A DNA stretch of 64,000 bases. It comes from Elusimicrobiota bacterium (lineage in GTDB: Bacteria > Elusimicrobiota > Elusimicrobia > UBA1565 > UBA9628). The position numbers and the translations under genes are program-made. Under the pieces are notes generated by a model. It did not search any database. It had not been told where the DNA came from and was given only the letters and a program-made list of their open reading frames with translations. Location: the NCBI GenBank assembly GCA_016218575.1, contig JACRDN010000014.1, positions 1 to 64,000 of the forward strand. The letters run 5' to 3'. Below are positions 43,549-50,593 of this stretch, piece by piece (position 1 is the first letter of the stretch; every line of letters begins with the position of its first letter).

Positions 43549-44280
43549 ATGGCCAAGGCCCCCTTGATCGATCACGAAGACCTGCCGGTCAGGTCGGCGA
43601 AGACCTTCTTCATCGACAGGACTTCCTCCGAGCGCAGAAGCCTCAGCGGTTACCGGGATCGGTTCGTGATGCAGACGGACGACTTCATCGAGTTCTTCAA
43701 CAATTCCTATTCGCTCAAGGGCAAGGACCAACTGACTCGGCGCACGCTTCTATTCTACGGCTCGCCGCAGCTCCGGCTCTTGCCCCGGCCGGTCTATCGG
43801 AACCGCCACACCGGCTACTATATCTTTCCGGACCACTACCGCCGCTTGGCCATTATCTGGACCCTGCGGCAGAAGTTCTTTTTCCCCTTGGAGCTGATCA
43901 AGGTCCTGCTCCGGGGCATCCCGGAGGAGAGCTACGATCTGATCGAGGGCTGGTGGGGTTCGGGGGAAGATTTGCTGGACATGATCCCGCTCCTCAAGGC
44001 CGGCTTCACGGAGCAGGACGTCGACAATTACCGGGCCTGCAAGGGGCTGCTGCGGGCCGATGCGGCCCATCCGGAGCCGGAGCAATTGGCTCGCGAATCC
44101 AAGTTCAAGGCGCGGATCTTGGAGCAGCTCGCGGAGGATTATCAGGGGGTCAAAGACTGGATTTCGTCGGGTCGGGGCGTGAGATTTCTTCAGGCTTTGA
44201 GCAAAGCCAGAAAGGCGCATCCGCAACTTCAAGAGCGGCTGGCGAAGCTCAAGAAAGCCGGAGCGGGAGCGGGCGGCTAG
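43549..44280 (+). CDS. Unrecognised protein with MerR-like HTH
   Basis: 243 residues. The middle contains GYYIFPDHYRRLAIIWTLRQKFFFPLELIKVLL (split here in thought as the HTH wing and helix), which has the Y-x-x-x-x-x-x-RLxxI-x-x-LR pattern of MerR-type regulators. The rest is helical and ends in a basic, Gly-Ala-rich tail. I do not recognise the full-length family. It is divergent from the restriction operon and upstream of the Replic_Relax-like gene, so it may control replication or transfer functions of the island. Confidence 0.55.
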   Translation: MAKAPLIDHEDLPVRSAKTFFIDRTSSERRSLSGYRDRFVMQTDDFIEFFNNSYSLKGKDQLTRRTLLFYGSPQLRLLPRPVYRNRHTGYYIFPDHYRRLAIIWTLRQKFFFPLELIKVLLRGIPEESYDLIEGWWGSGEDLLDMIPLLKAGFTEQDVDNYRACKGLLRADAAHPEPEQLARESKFKARILEQLAEDYQGVKDWISSGRGVRFLQALSKARKAHPQLQERLAKLKKAGAGAGG

Positions 44281-44328
44281 GAGGACTTTTTTTGATCCGA
44301 GTATTACAGTGTAGATGTAGTATTAAAC

Positions 44329-44393
44329 GTCAGACCCCACCAACACCCTGTCCAACGACCCTTCTAACGGGTCTGACAGGGTGCTGGACAGGG
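44329..44393. repeat. Interleaved inverted and direct repeats
   Basis: GTCAGACCC (44329-44337) is inverted at 44369-44377, CACCCTGTC (44344-44352) is inverted at 44375-44383, and GACAGGG is repeated directly at 44375 and 44387. Such clusters resemble REP-like palindromes or iterons. It lies immediately before the larger nested palindrome. Confidence 0.7.
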
Positions 44394-44414
44394 ATGCGAT
44401 TTGAGAAAGCGATT

Positions 44415-44543
44415 GATTTTGCTGCCCAAAGTCGCCCGCCTCGAATCGCGAGAGGCCGCGATTCGCTTCCCGACCCCACCCCCACTACGACGAGAGGCGT
44501 GGTGGTGGGGTCGGGAAGGCGGCGGGCTGGGGGCAGCAAAATC
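44415..44543. repeat. Nested palindrome able to form a three-way (Y-shaped) junction
   Basis: Outer stem: GATTTTGCTGCCC (44415-44427) pairs with 44531-44543, 13 bp perfect, continued by GCCCGCC (44434-44440) with 44521-44527. Inside are two separate hairpins: CGAATCGCG (44442-44450) with 44457-44465, 9 bp; and CTTCCCGACCCCACC (44466-44480) with 44504-44518, 15 bp plus four more after a mismatch. The downstream gene's ribosome site begins two bases after the outer stem. Candidate replication or transfer origin, or a structured leader RNA. Confidence 0.8.
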
Positions 44544-44554
44544 AGGGGAGGTGA

Positions 44555-45475
44555 ATGGATATAAAGATGAGGTGGATCAGGAGGGGTTTGAGGTTGGAAG
44601 AACGGGACTATTCGGTGCTCTTTGCTCTGGAGAAGTGGGGCGTTTTGGGCCAGGGGCAACTGGATGGGCTGGCATTCCGCAGGGACATTTCCCAGGTGGA
44701 AAGGGTGCGGCTTTTCTTCAACGACACGAAGCGGAGCGACTATTGGCTGGGGGCTTACAAGCGGCTTTGGAAGCTGGAGAGGGCGGGATTTGTCCGGAGC
44801 GAAACCCGGCAGATCGGCCAACGCAAGCTCTATTTCTTGACCGGCAAAGGGCATCAGCGGCTCAGGTGGGAGGGCCGGGCGGCGATGCTTCGCTACCGCA
44901 AGGGACTGGCGTCAATCTGGCTTCGCCATGAGCTGGCGGTCAACGCGGTCGGGCTCATTGTGTCGGAACTGCTGGGCTTCGAGGTCACGACGGCTCGGGA
45001 ACGGTACGCGAGGAACCGAATACCCTTCCGCAAGCTGGCGGAGTACCGGCTCACCATGGCCGACCTGTGGATCCCGGACGCGGCGCAGCCCAAGGTGATC
45101 GAGGTGGAACTGGGCCAGAAGTCGGAGAAACGCTACGAGGAGATATGGGCGGCGTACCGGCGCGGCCTGCCGAAGGGCAGCATCCTGCTATACCTGGTCG
45201 GCTGGCCTCGTGGCGTCGAGTGCCTGCTCAAGCATGCGCGCCGGTACGGGCACCCCTACATTCATGTGGCGCACCTGCGGGATTTCCGGCGCTATCTTGG
45301 GCGGTGCGCGTTCACCGGCTGGAGCCCGCAGGGCGGGTATAGCCAGTTCCTTCTCAAGAGATTGAATGACGCGCCGGCCGTCCCGGCCGAGATCGTAGAA
45401 GCATGGATTCGTGAGGATAGTAAGGAGTTTAGGATGGCCCCAGCCGTCGCAAGGGAGGTGAATGCGGGCGCGTAG
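44555..45475 (+). CDS. Replic_Relax-like (MobC-like) DNA-binding protein
   Basis: 306 residues. The N-terminal winged helix (ERDYSVLFALEKWGVLGQGQL, then RLWKLERAGFVRSE) and a C-terminal nuclease-fold-like segment (LTMADLWIPDA, VIEVELGQKSEKRYEEI) have the order seen in replication-relaxation proteins of plasmids and integrative elements. These aid replication or mobilisation initiation, probably by binding the origin. GGGGAGGTG abuts the ATG at 44555 (spacing 3); ATG 44567 is an alternative start. It follows the nested palindrome, its possible binding site. Confidence 0.62.
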   Translation: MDIKMRWIRRGLRLEERDYSVLFALEKWGVLGQGQLDGLAFRRDISQVERVRLFFNDTKRSDYWLGAYKRLWKLERAGFVRSETRQIGQRKLYFLTGKGHQRLRWEGRAAMLRYRKGLASIWLRHELAVNAVGLIVSELLGFEVTTARERYARNRIPFRKLAEYRLTMADLWIPDAAQPKVIEVELGQKSEKRYEEIWAAYRRGLPKGSILLYLVGWPRGVECLLKHARRYGHPYIHVAHLRDFRRYLGRCAFTGWSPQGGYSQFLLKRLNDAPAVPAEIVEAWIREDSKEFRMAPAVAREVNAGA

Positions 45476-45590
45476 TCCGGCGTCCACCATGAAGAGAAGT
45501 CGCACGGTCGCAAGGGTTCCGCCCCTGTCGTCTGAACGCGGAGGGTAACCCCCAAGCCCATGAAGCGGGGAGGTTCGTATAGATACCCAG

Positions 45591-45758
45591 ATGCAGTGGT
45601 CGGAGAAGTGGCCGGTCGGCGCTCAGGGAGGCAGCGCGGAGGAAGGGCTTAGGATACTCGCTCGGATTATCGGGCGGAAGATGCTCAAGGAGCGGATGCT
45701 GGCGAAAGGGGCTCAAGCGGACAAGACGCCGAGCAACTCTGTCGTGGGTTGGGCGTAA
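45591..45758 (+). CDS. Small ORF preceding the serine recombinase
   Basis: 55 codons, too short for many gene finders. The sequence has a Trp/Gly-rich start, an amphipathic helix (EEGLRILARIIGRKMLKERM) and a Ser/Val-rich tail. Small basic proteins of this kind often sit just before large serine recombinases, so it could be a recombination accessory protein. The ribosome site (GGGGAGG) is 17 bases upstream, which is poor. The stop is 20 bp before the recombinase ATG. Nothing else is seen in the 45476-45590 gap. Confidence 0.5.
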   Translation: MQWSEKWPVGAQGGSAEEGLRILARIIGRKMLKERMLAKGAQADKTPSNSVVGWA

Positions 45759-45778
45759 GAATAGGAGGGAGACTAAAC

Positions 45779-47413
45779 ATGAACGATCAAATCAGAAGCG
45801 ACGGGACGACGCGGGCGGCGCTGTATGCCCGGGTCTCATCGGAACGGCAGGCGGACAAGGACCTCTCCATCCCGGCCCAACTCAAGGCGCTGAGGGATTA
45901 CGCGGTCCGGAGAGGCTGGGCGATCCATACGGAGTACGTGGACGAGGCCCGAAGCGCGAGGACGGCGGACCGGCCGAAGTTCCAGGAGATGATCTCGGCG
46001 GCGAAGCAGAAGCAGCCGCCTTTCAACACCATCTTGGTCTGGAAGCTCTCCCGGTTCGCGCGCAACCGCGAAGACTCGATCATCTACAAGAAGCTCCTGC
46101 GCAAGCACGGGGTAGACGTGGTCTCGATCAACGAGCAGATCGACGACAGCCCGTCCGGGAAGCTCTTGGAGGGAATCATCGAGGTGATCGACGAGTTCTA
46201 CTCGGCCAACCTCTCGCATGACACCATCCGGGGCATGAAGGAGAACGCGCGGCGCGGCTTCCTGAATGGGAGCATCCCGCCCTTTGGCTTCACCAAGGTG
46301 AAGCTGCGGGTCGGAAACGCGGACAAGTGGAAGCTCGAGCCCGATCCCAAGGAGGTCCCGGTCGTCAGGCGGATCTTCAAGATGTGCCTCGCCGGGAACG
46401 GCGCGAAGGAGATCGCGCGGGCCCTCAACGGCGAGGGGTTGCGAACGCGGCGCGGCAGAAAGTGGGAGATCAACGCGATCCACTACATCCTGCGCAACGA
46501 GACGACGACCGGGGTCCTGATCTTCAATCGCGTCAGCAAGAACTCGGTCAAGGCGGTGGAGCGGCCGGAGGACCAGATGATCCGGGTCGAGATGGCCCAC
46601 CCGGCGATCATCGAGCGGGAGGTGTTCGAGCGGGCCCAACAGCTCATCAAGTCGCGTAGCCCCCGGCGCGTGCATCCCCGGACCGTGACCAGCAATTACC
46701 TGCTGAGCGGCTTCCTGTTCTGCGGCAAGTGCGGGGCGAACATGGCGGGCTGCGCGGCGAAAAGCTCGCGGTTCTTCTACTACACCTGTCACAACAAGGT
46801 TCGGCGCGGCGAGCACGGCTGCAACGCGCCGCTTATCAACCGCGAGAAGATCGAGCGCTCCATAGTCGCGCAGCTCAAGCTGCGGGTCCTTACCGAGGAG
46901 AACCTGAGCAAGCTCATTCGCCTGATCAACGAGGACGTGAGCCAAGGAAAGAGCCAGGTCGAGGACCAGCTAGAGGAGAAGGACGGCCAGATCGAGGTCT
47001 TCAACGGCCGGCTGGACAAGCTCTACGCGGCACTGGAGACCGGCAAGCTGGACATGGACGACCTCGCGCCTCGCATCAAGGAGCTGCGCGGCCAGATAGA
47101 GGCCCTGAAGACCGCCAGGATCGACCTGGAGCTGCAAAGAGCGTCCGAGACCATCCAGGCGAACAAGGCCCAGGTGAAGGCCTACTCGGATGATCTCCAC
47201 GCGCTCCTGGAGGACGGCTCCGTGTTCGAGCGGAAGTCTTTCCTACGCACGTTCATCAAGCGGATCGACTTGGACAAGCCCAACGGCGGGACCATCGAGT
47301 ACACGCTGCCGCTCGTGCCCCTAAACAGAAGTGACCGCCCGAATGAGACGGGCGGTCACTCTGCTGAGGAGGTTCTATCTTTCAGACAAACTGGCGGGGT
47401 CGACGGGATTTGA
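45779..47413 (+). CDS. Large serine recombinase
   Basis: 544 residues. The resolvase domain opens AALYARVSSERQADKDLSI with the catalytic Ser near residue 20 and VWKLSRFARN further on; a recombinase domain follows (FTKVKL to about 250), then a zinc ribbon (FCGKCGANM, CHNKVRRGEHGC) and a C-terminal coiled coil. Such enzymes integrate and excise elements at short att sites without a host sequence duplication. The ATG at 45779 has AGGAGGGA upstream. The last codons run into the 3' end of tRNA-Asp on the opposite strand, so the enzyme lies at the right boundary of the island. Confidence 0.93.
   Translation: MNDQIRSDGTTRAALYARVSSERQADKDLSIPAQLKALRDYAVRRGWAIHTEYVDEARSARTADRPKFQEMISAAKQKQPPFNTILVWKLSRFARNREDSIIYKKLLRKHGVDVVSINEQIDDSPSGKLLEGIIEVIDEFYSANLSHDTIRGMKENARRGFLNGSIPPFGFTKVKLRVGNADKWKLEPDPKEVPVVRRIFKMCLAGNGAKEIARALNGEGLRTRRGRKWEINAIHYILRNETTTGVLIFNRVSKNSVKAVERPEDQMIRVEMAHPAIIEREVFERAQQLIKSRSPRRVHPRTVTSNYLLSGFLFCGKCGANMAGCAAKSSRFFYYTCHNKVRRGEHGCNAPLINREKIERSIVAQLKLRVLTEENLSKLIRLINEDVSQGKSQVEDQLEEKDGQIEVFNGRLDKLYAALETGKLDMDDLAPRIKELRGQIEALKTARIDLELQRASETIQANKAQVKAYSDDLHALLEDGSVFERKSFLRTFIKRIDLDKPNGGTIEYTLPLVPLNRSDRPNETGGHSAEEVLSFRQTGGVDGI
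47330..47360. repeat. 11-bp inverted repeat between recombinase and tRNA-Asp
   Basis: AGTGACCGCCC (47330-47340) and GGGCGGTCACT (47350-47360) form a perfect stem with a 9-base loop, inside the last codons of the recombinase. It may be part of an attachment site, which for serine recombinases is an imperfect palindrome, or a terminator-like hairpin without a T run. Confidence 0.65.
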
Positions 47414-47470
47414 ACCCGCGGTCTCCGCCTTGACAGGGCGGCGTGTTAGGCCAGGCTACACCACGACCCC
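47392..47470 (-). tRNA. tRNA-Asp (GTC)
   Basis: Cloverleaf on the minus strand: acceptor GGGGTCG pairs with CGACCCC, anticodon loop CTGTCAA gives GTC, T arm GCGGGTTCAAATCCCGT, and CCA is encoded (47392-47394). The recombinase gene ends inside its 3' part. Confidence 0.95.
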
Positions 47471-47550
47471 AGAAATTAGGAAAAAGAATTATACAAAATT
47501 GGAGGCGCTTTCGGAGCGGCGGCGGCGCTAAAGTTGTAGAATCTCGATCC

Positions 47551-47622
47551 GGGCCGTTAGCTCAGCGGTAGAGCGCTCGCCTTACACGCGATAGGTCGCA
47601 GGTTCGAATCCTGCACGGCCCA
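47551..47622 (+). tRNA. tRNA-Val (TAC)
   Basis: Acceptor GGGCCGT pairs with ACGGCCC, D arm TTAGCTCAGCGGTAGAGC, anticodon loop CTTACAC with anticodon TAC, T arm TTCGAATC. CCA is not encoded, unlike the neighbouring tRNA-Asp. Confidence 0.95.
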
Positions 47623-47664
47623 ATCCTTCCGAGAGACACAGCCAGGACGGGATCACGGCGGCGC

Positions 47665-47868
47665 TCAATTATCGCTTTTAAGCAAAGTTTGGAGCTCGGC
47701 TTGGGCGCTGGAGAGGTTTTCCTCGGCCGCGGCCAGGAATTTCTTGGCATAGATGAGCTGGATGTCGCCGGGTTTGTAGTAGGGGATTTCGAACTTCAAG
47801 GTCTCTATGCTCTGCTCGAGCCCCATGATCAGCCTCTGAAGGTAGTCCTTGCGGTCGGCGGCGGGCAT
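47665..47868 (-). CDS. Small helical protein of unknown function
   Basis: 67 residues, predicted to be mostly two amphipathic helices (YLQRLIMGLEQSIETLKFEI and LAAAEENLSSAQAEL) around PYYKPGD. No family recognised. The start ATG has no strong ribosome site, but codon use fits the neighbourhood. It is divergent from the cold-shock gene. Confidence 0.55.
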   Translation of the reverse strand: MPAADRKDYLQRLIMGLEQSIETLKFEIPYYKPGDIQLIYAKKFLAAAEENLSSAQAELQTLLKSDN

Positions 47869-47913
47869 AGCGGCTATTTTGGCTCATTTGGGAGAGGGGG
47901 GTCAAATTAGATC

Positions 47914-47941
47914 TTGCAAAGCATGCCATTCATGCTATAAT
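47914..47941 (+). promoter_or_regulatory. Promoter of the cold-shock gene
   Basis: TTGCAA (47914-47919), 16-bp spacer, TATAAT (47936-47941) with an extended -10 TGC. The leader of about 67 bases contains CCGCC-N7-GGCGG, a small hairpin, in keeping with structured leaders of cold-shock messages. Confidence 0.65.
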
Positions 47942-48014
47942 CAACAGAGGCCTCAGGGCCTTGCCGCCGAAGTCAGGCGGAGAATGCTTAAAGAATAAAG
48001 AGGATAGTATTAGA

Positions 48015-48218
48015 ATGCCAACAGGAAAAGTGAAGTGGTTCAATGATCAGAAGGGTTATGGTTTCATTACTCCGGATGATGGTTCGAAGGATTTGTTCGT
48101 CCATCATTCCGCAATCATGGGTGAGGGATTCAAGACCCTGGCTGAGAATCAAGCGGTTGAATTTGAGGTTCAGGAGTCCGACAAAGGTCCCAGGGCTGCC
48201 AACGTTAAGAAGCTCTAA
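48015..48218 (+). CDS. Cold-shock protein
   Basis: 67-residue CspA-family protein, an RNA chaperone with one OB fold. RNP1 is KGYGFIT and RNP2 is DLFVHHSAI; the ending [10 protein letters not shown] is normal. I place the start at ATG 48015, since residues upstream are not part of the fold. It has its own promoter and a strong intrinsic terminator, so it is monocistronic. Confidence 0.96.
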   Translation: MPTGKVKWFNDQKGYGFITPDDGSKDLFVHHSAIMGEGFKTLAENQAVEFEVQESDKGPRAANVKKL

Positions 48219-48240
48219 CCGCGTACAAGACCGTAAAAAC

Positions 48241-48271
48241 GAAGCCCGCCTTGCGGCGGGCTTCGCGTTTT
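48241..48271 (+). terminator. Intrinsic terminator of the cold-shock gene
   Basis: GAAGCCCGCC pairs with GGCGGGCTTC (10 bp, TTGC loop) and is followed by GCGTTTT. It ends just before the start of the lipid kinase gene. Confidence 0.85.
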
Positions 48272-48278
48272 ATAGGCT

Positions 48279-49199
48279 GTGAAAATTCTCTTTCTAATCA
48301 ATCCCGCCGCGGGCCATGGCCGGGCCCGAGGGCGCTGGGAAGCGGTTTCCCCCCGGATCCTCGAGGCGCACCCCGCCTCCGAGTATTGGATCGCGTCCAG
48401 CCCCGGCCAAGTCCGGGCCATGGTCCAAGACGGGCTTCGTGCCGGCTTTGATCTCCTGCTGGCCGTGGGCGGGGACGGCACGCTTGGGGAGGCGGTGGAC
48501 GGATTCTTGAGCGCTCCGGCCTCCGAGCGCGGGCAAGCGGGCTTGGGTACCTGGCCCGCGGGTTCCGGCTGCGACACGGCCCGGCATTTCGGCATAAAAC
48601 CCACCGCCGAGGCCCTGCTGACCCTCCTGGATCGGCCGCGCCTGCGCTTGGTGGACGCGGGAGTGTGTGAATTCTCGGACTTGGAGGGGCAAAGACGCCG
48701 CCGCCACTTCGTCAATGTCGCCGGTTGGGGCTTGGCCGGCGAGGTGGCGGTCCGGGTCGGCGCGGCGGGCAAGCCCTGGGGCGGAACCTTGAGCTATTTC
48801 GCGGCCTCGCTCGGAGCCTTGCTTGGCTCCAGGCCTCGCCCCATGGACCTGGTGATTGACGGAATTGCCCAGCCTCGCGATCTTTACCATTTGGCATTTC
48901 TTGCCAACACCAGCGCCGTGGGCGGGGGCATGAAGGTGGCTCCCGGGGCTGATCCCCAGGACGGTCTCCTCGACTTTGTGGCCGTGGAGGGGATTTCGCG
49001 CCTCGAGCTGCTGCGGAGATTTCCCTCCGTCTACTCCGGAAGGCATCTGGGCTCCGCAGGGGTCTTGTACCGGCGGGTCCGCCGCCTGGAGGCTTCCTCT
49101 CCGGAGAGGGTTTTCCTCAACCTTGACGGAGAAGCCGTCGGGGTTCTGCCGGCGCGCTTGGAGGCCTTGCCCTCCTGTCTGCCTTTTCTTTGGCCCTAA
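48279..49199 (+). CDS. Diacylglycerol/sphingosine kinase-like lipid kinase (YegS/BmrU type)
   Basis: 306-residue lipid kinase. It opens ILFLINPAAGHGRA, then the nucleotide-binding LLAVGGDGTLGEAVDGF, LGTWPAGSGCDTARHFGI, and a C-terminal beta domain ending FLNLDGEAVG. The family phosphorylates diacylglycerol or related lipids at the inner membrane. Translation starts at GTG 48279; no Shine-Dalgarno is obvious because the cold-shock terminator immediately precedes it. Confidence 0.9.
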   Translation: MKILFLINPAAGHGRARGRWEAVSPRILEAHPASEYWIASSPGQVRAMVQDGLRAGFDLLLAVGGDGTLGEAVDGFLSAPASERGQAGLGTWPAGSGCDTARHFGIKPTAEALLTLLDRPRLRLVDAGVCEFSDLEGQRRRRHFVNVAGWGLAGEVAVRVGAAGKPWGGTLSYFAASLGALLGSRPRPMDLVIDGIAQPRDLYHLAFLANTSAVGGGMKVAPGADPQDGLLDFVAVEGISRLELLRRFPSVYSGRHLGSAGVLYRRVRRLEASSPERVFLNLDGEAVGVLPARLEALPSCLPFLWP

Positions 49200-49206
49200 G
49201 TTTTGC

Positions 49207-49235
49207 TTGACCTCATCTGGGCATTCTGTTATTCT
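49207..49235 (+). promoter_or_regulatory. Promoter of the PilZ gene
   Basis: TTGACC (49207-49212), 17-bp spacer, TATTCT (49230-49235). Transcription would start near 49242, which is the GTG start codon itself, so the message is probably leaderless. Confidence 0.7.
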
Positions 49236-49241
49236 GTGCCT

Positions 49242-49661
49242 GTGAAATTCCTCGATTTCATCACGCGCTTTCGCAGATATCCCGAACCCTCCAAGAGCGA
49301 GTCTTCCGCTCAAGAACGGCGGCGCAGTCCGCGCTTGCGTCCTCCGAATCTATTGGACGTCTATTTCTGGGCCGACACCGACGTGCGCTACGGGGACGGG
49401 CAATTGGAGGACATCTCGACGCTGGGGGTTCTCTTTGCTTCTGAGCACGAGGTGCTGGCGGGGACTTTGATCAAGCTCAAGATCCATTTCCCGTATGCCT
49501 TTCGCCTCAAGGAATCCCTCAAGATGCAGGCCCGGGTGATGCGCTGCTCCAAGCTTAAATCCCAGAAGCGCTACAGGATTGCCTGCGAACTCGACCCGTT
49601 AGACGAAGAGTCTTCGGCCAAGCTCAAGGACTTCATGGGCTGGATCAAGGATAATCCTTGA
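49242..49661 (+). CDS. PilZ-domain protein, probable cyclic-di-GMP effector
   Basis: 139 residues from GTG 49242. The PilZ pattern is seen in ERRRSPRLRPPN (binding-site Arg residues), then EDISTLGVLFASE, the D-x-S-x-x-G motif. RVMRC and YRIACELDPLDEE complete the barrel. PilZ proteins bind c-di-GMP and act on motility or surface structures. A TTG upstream could extend it, but the promoter lies in that extension. Confidence 0.78.
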   Translation: MKFLDFITRFRRYPEPSKSESSAQERRRSPRLRPPNLLDVYFWADTDVRYGDGQLEDISTLGVLFASEHEVLAGTLIKLKIHFPYAFRLKESLKMQARVMRCSKLKSQKRYRIACELDPLDEESSAKLKDFMGWIKDNP

Positions 49662-49673
49662 TCCCCCTCGGCG

Positions 49674-50159
49674 TTATTGTATAGCTAGGACGGAATCGCG
49701 GCCCTTGCGCCGCTGGTCTATCAGGCTGTGGAAATACGCTATCTGCCTGGGGGTGGCGCCCCTTTCGACCAATCTGTCGGCGGTCTGAAGAGTCATCTCT
49801 TCCAATTTATGACCACGGCCGCCATCGAAAGGATTGGCCGCGTCCGCCACTGCAGCGGCGAGCCTTTTTAGTTCTTCGCGCGTGACAGAGCTTTCCGGCT
49901 CCATGGCGCGAGGCCTGAATATTCTGAAGACGAAGTTCGAGAGAGGGCGAAGCAAATGGTGTCCAGTTAGCGAGCGAATGGGTTGAGCGGGTGCCTTGGC
50001 CTCGGCGTTTTTTCCCGCATCCGTGGCCGCGCCAACAGCCATCTCAATGGACGCGATCCGAACTGGGTTTTTGCCTTGAGGCTGCGGACCCTGCGCGGAG
50101 AAGCTCGGCATGGCAAGAGAGACGAGGGTGGCGAGAAGGGCGTGGTGTAGATGTTTCAT
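49674..50159 (-). CDS. Exported protein of unknown function
   Basis: 161 residues. Signal peptide (about 1-23, MPSFSA cut), then a low-complexity Ala/Pro/Gly stretch, an RP-rich segment and a helical C-terminal domain (REELKRLAAAVADAAN; RQIAYFHSLIDQRRKG). No family recognised. The start at 50159 has GGAGG eight bases upstream. It converges on the PilZ gene. Confidence 0.6.
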   Translation of the reverse strand: MKHLHHALLATLVSLAMPSFSAQGPQPQGKNPVRIASIEMAVGAATDAGKNAEAKAPAQPIRSLTGHHLLRPLSNFVFRIFRPRAMEPESSVTREELKRLAAAVADAANPFDGGRGHKLEEMTLQTADRLVERGATPRQIAYFHSLIDQRRKGRDSVLAIQ

Positions 50160-50205
50160 GGGAGTAGCCTCCAAGTAAATTATAGGCCGAGGAGGCGTGC
50201 CCGGC

Positions 50206-50258
50206 CTGGGCCTTAAGGGGAAGGCCCAGTAGGCATTGGGCCTAGGCCGAAGGGCCTA
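50206..50258. terminator. Twin hairpins between two convergent-side genes
   Basis: CTGGGCCTT (50206-50214) pairs with 50221-50229; TAGGCC (50243-50248) pairs with 50253-50258, followed on the plus strand by CTTTT. They lie just past the stop of the small membrane protein gene and upstream of the exported-protein gene, and may separate these transcripts. Confidence 0.5.
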
Positions 50259-50480
50259 CTTTTCCCAGGGGATGTTTTGCTGGGGCGGCTCGGAGGCCTT
50301 CTGCGGCTGGAGCTTGACGCCTCCTTCGGAGAGAAAAACCAGGGCCTTAACGTCCTTCTTGAGGGCTTCAAGGGATTTGAGGCGCTCCGTGATCTCGATG
50401 ATTTTTCCGTGGATGATCCATAAGGTGGCCAGAACCACGATCGAGGCGAAGGCTCCCACGAATATGAAGAAGTCGTTCAC
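50256..50480 (-). CDS. Small membrane protein with coiled coil
   Basis: 74 residues: one N-terminal helix (FFIFVGAFASIVVLATLWII), a short coiled coil (ITERLKSLEALKKDVKAL) and a Pro/Gln-rich tail ending in WEK. No known family; the layout is that of small single-pass scaffold or DUF-type proteins. Confidence 0.6.
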   Translation of the reverse strand: MNDFFIFVGAFASIVVLATLWIIHGKIIEITERLKSLEALKKDVKALVFLSEGGVKLQPQKASEPPQQNIPWEK

Positions 50481-50593
50481 GGCATGAAATTATAGCCCAT
50501 TTGACGGGAAAATCAAGAGTAGGTCCAAAGTCCTAGGGCTTCCTGGGTCTCCCGACCCTGTTGCGGCCGCTCCGGGAGGACTACACTATTCCC

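Noticed and set aside
47331-47531. Open frame reading STGFEPAVSALTGRRVRPGYTTTP
   Set aside because: It is the antisense of tRNA-Asp; this peptide is a familiar artefact of translating tRNA genes.
47562-47750. Minus-strand frame reading GPCRIRTCDLSRVRRALYR
   Set aside because: Antisense of tRNA-Val, not a gene.
49203-49241. TTG start giving a longer PilZ protein
   Set aside because: The segment contains a good promoter (TTGACC-N17-TATTCT), so it is more likely untranscribed.
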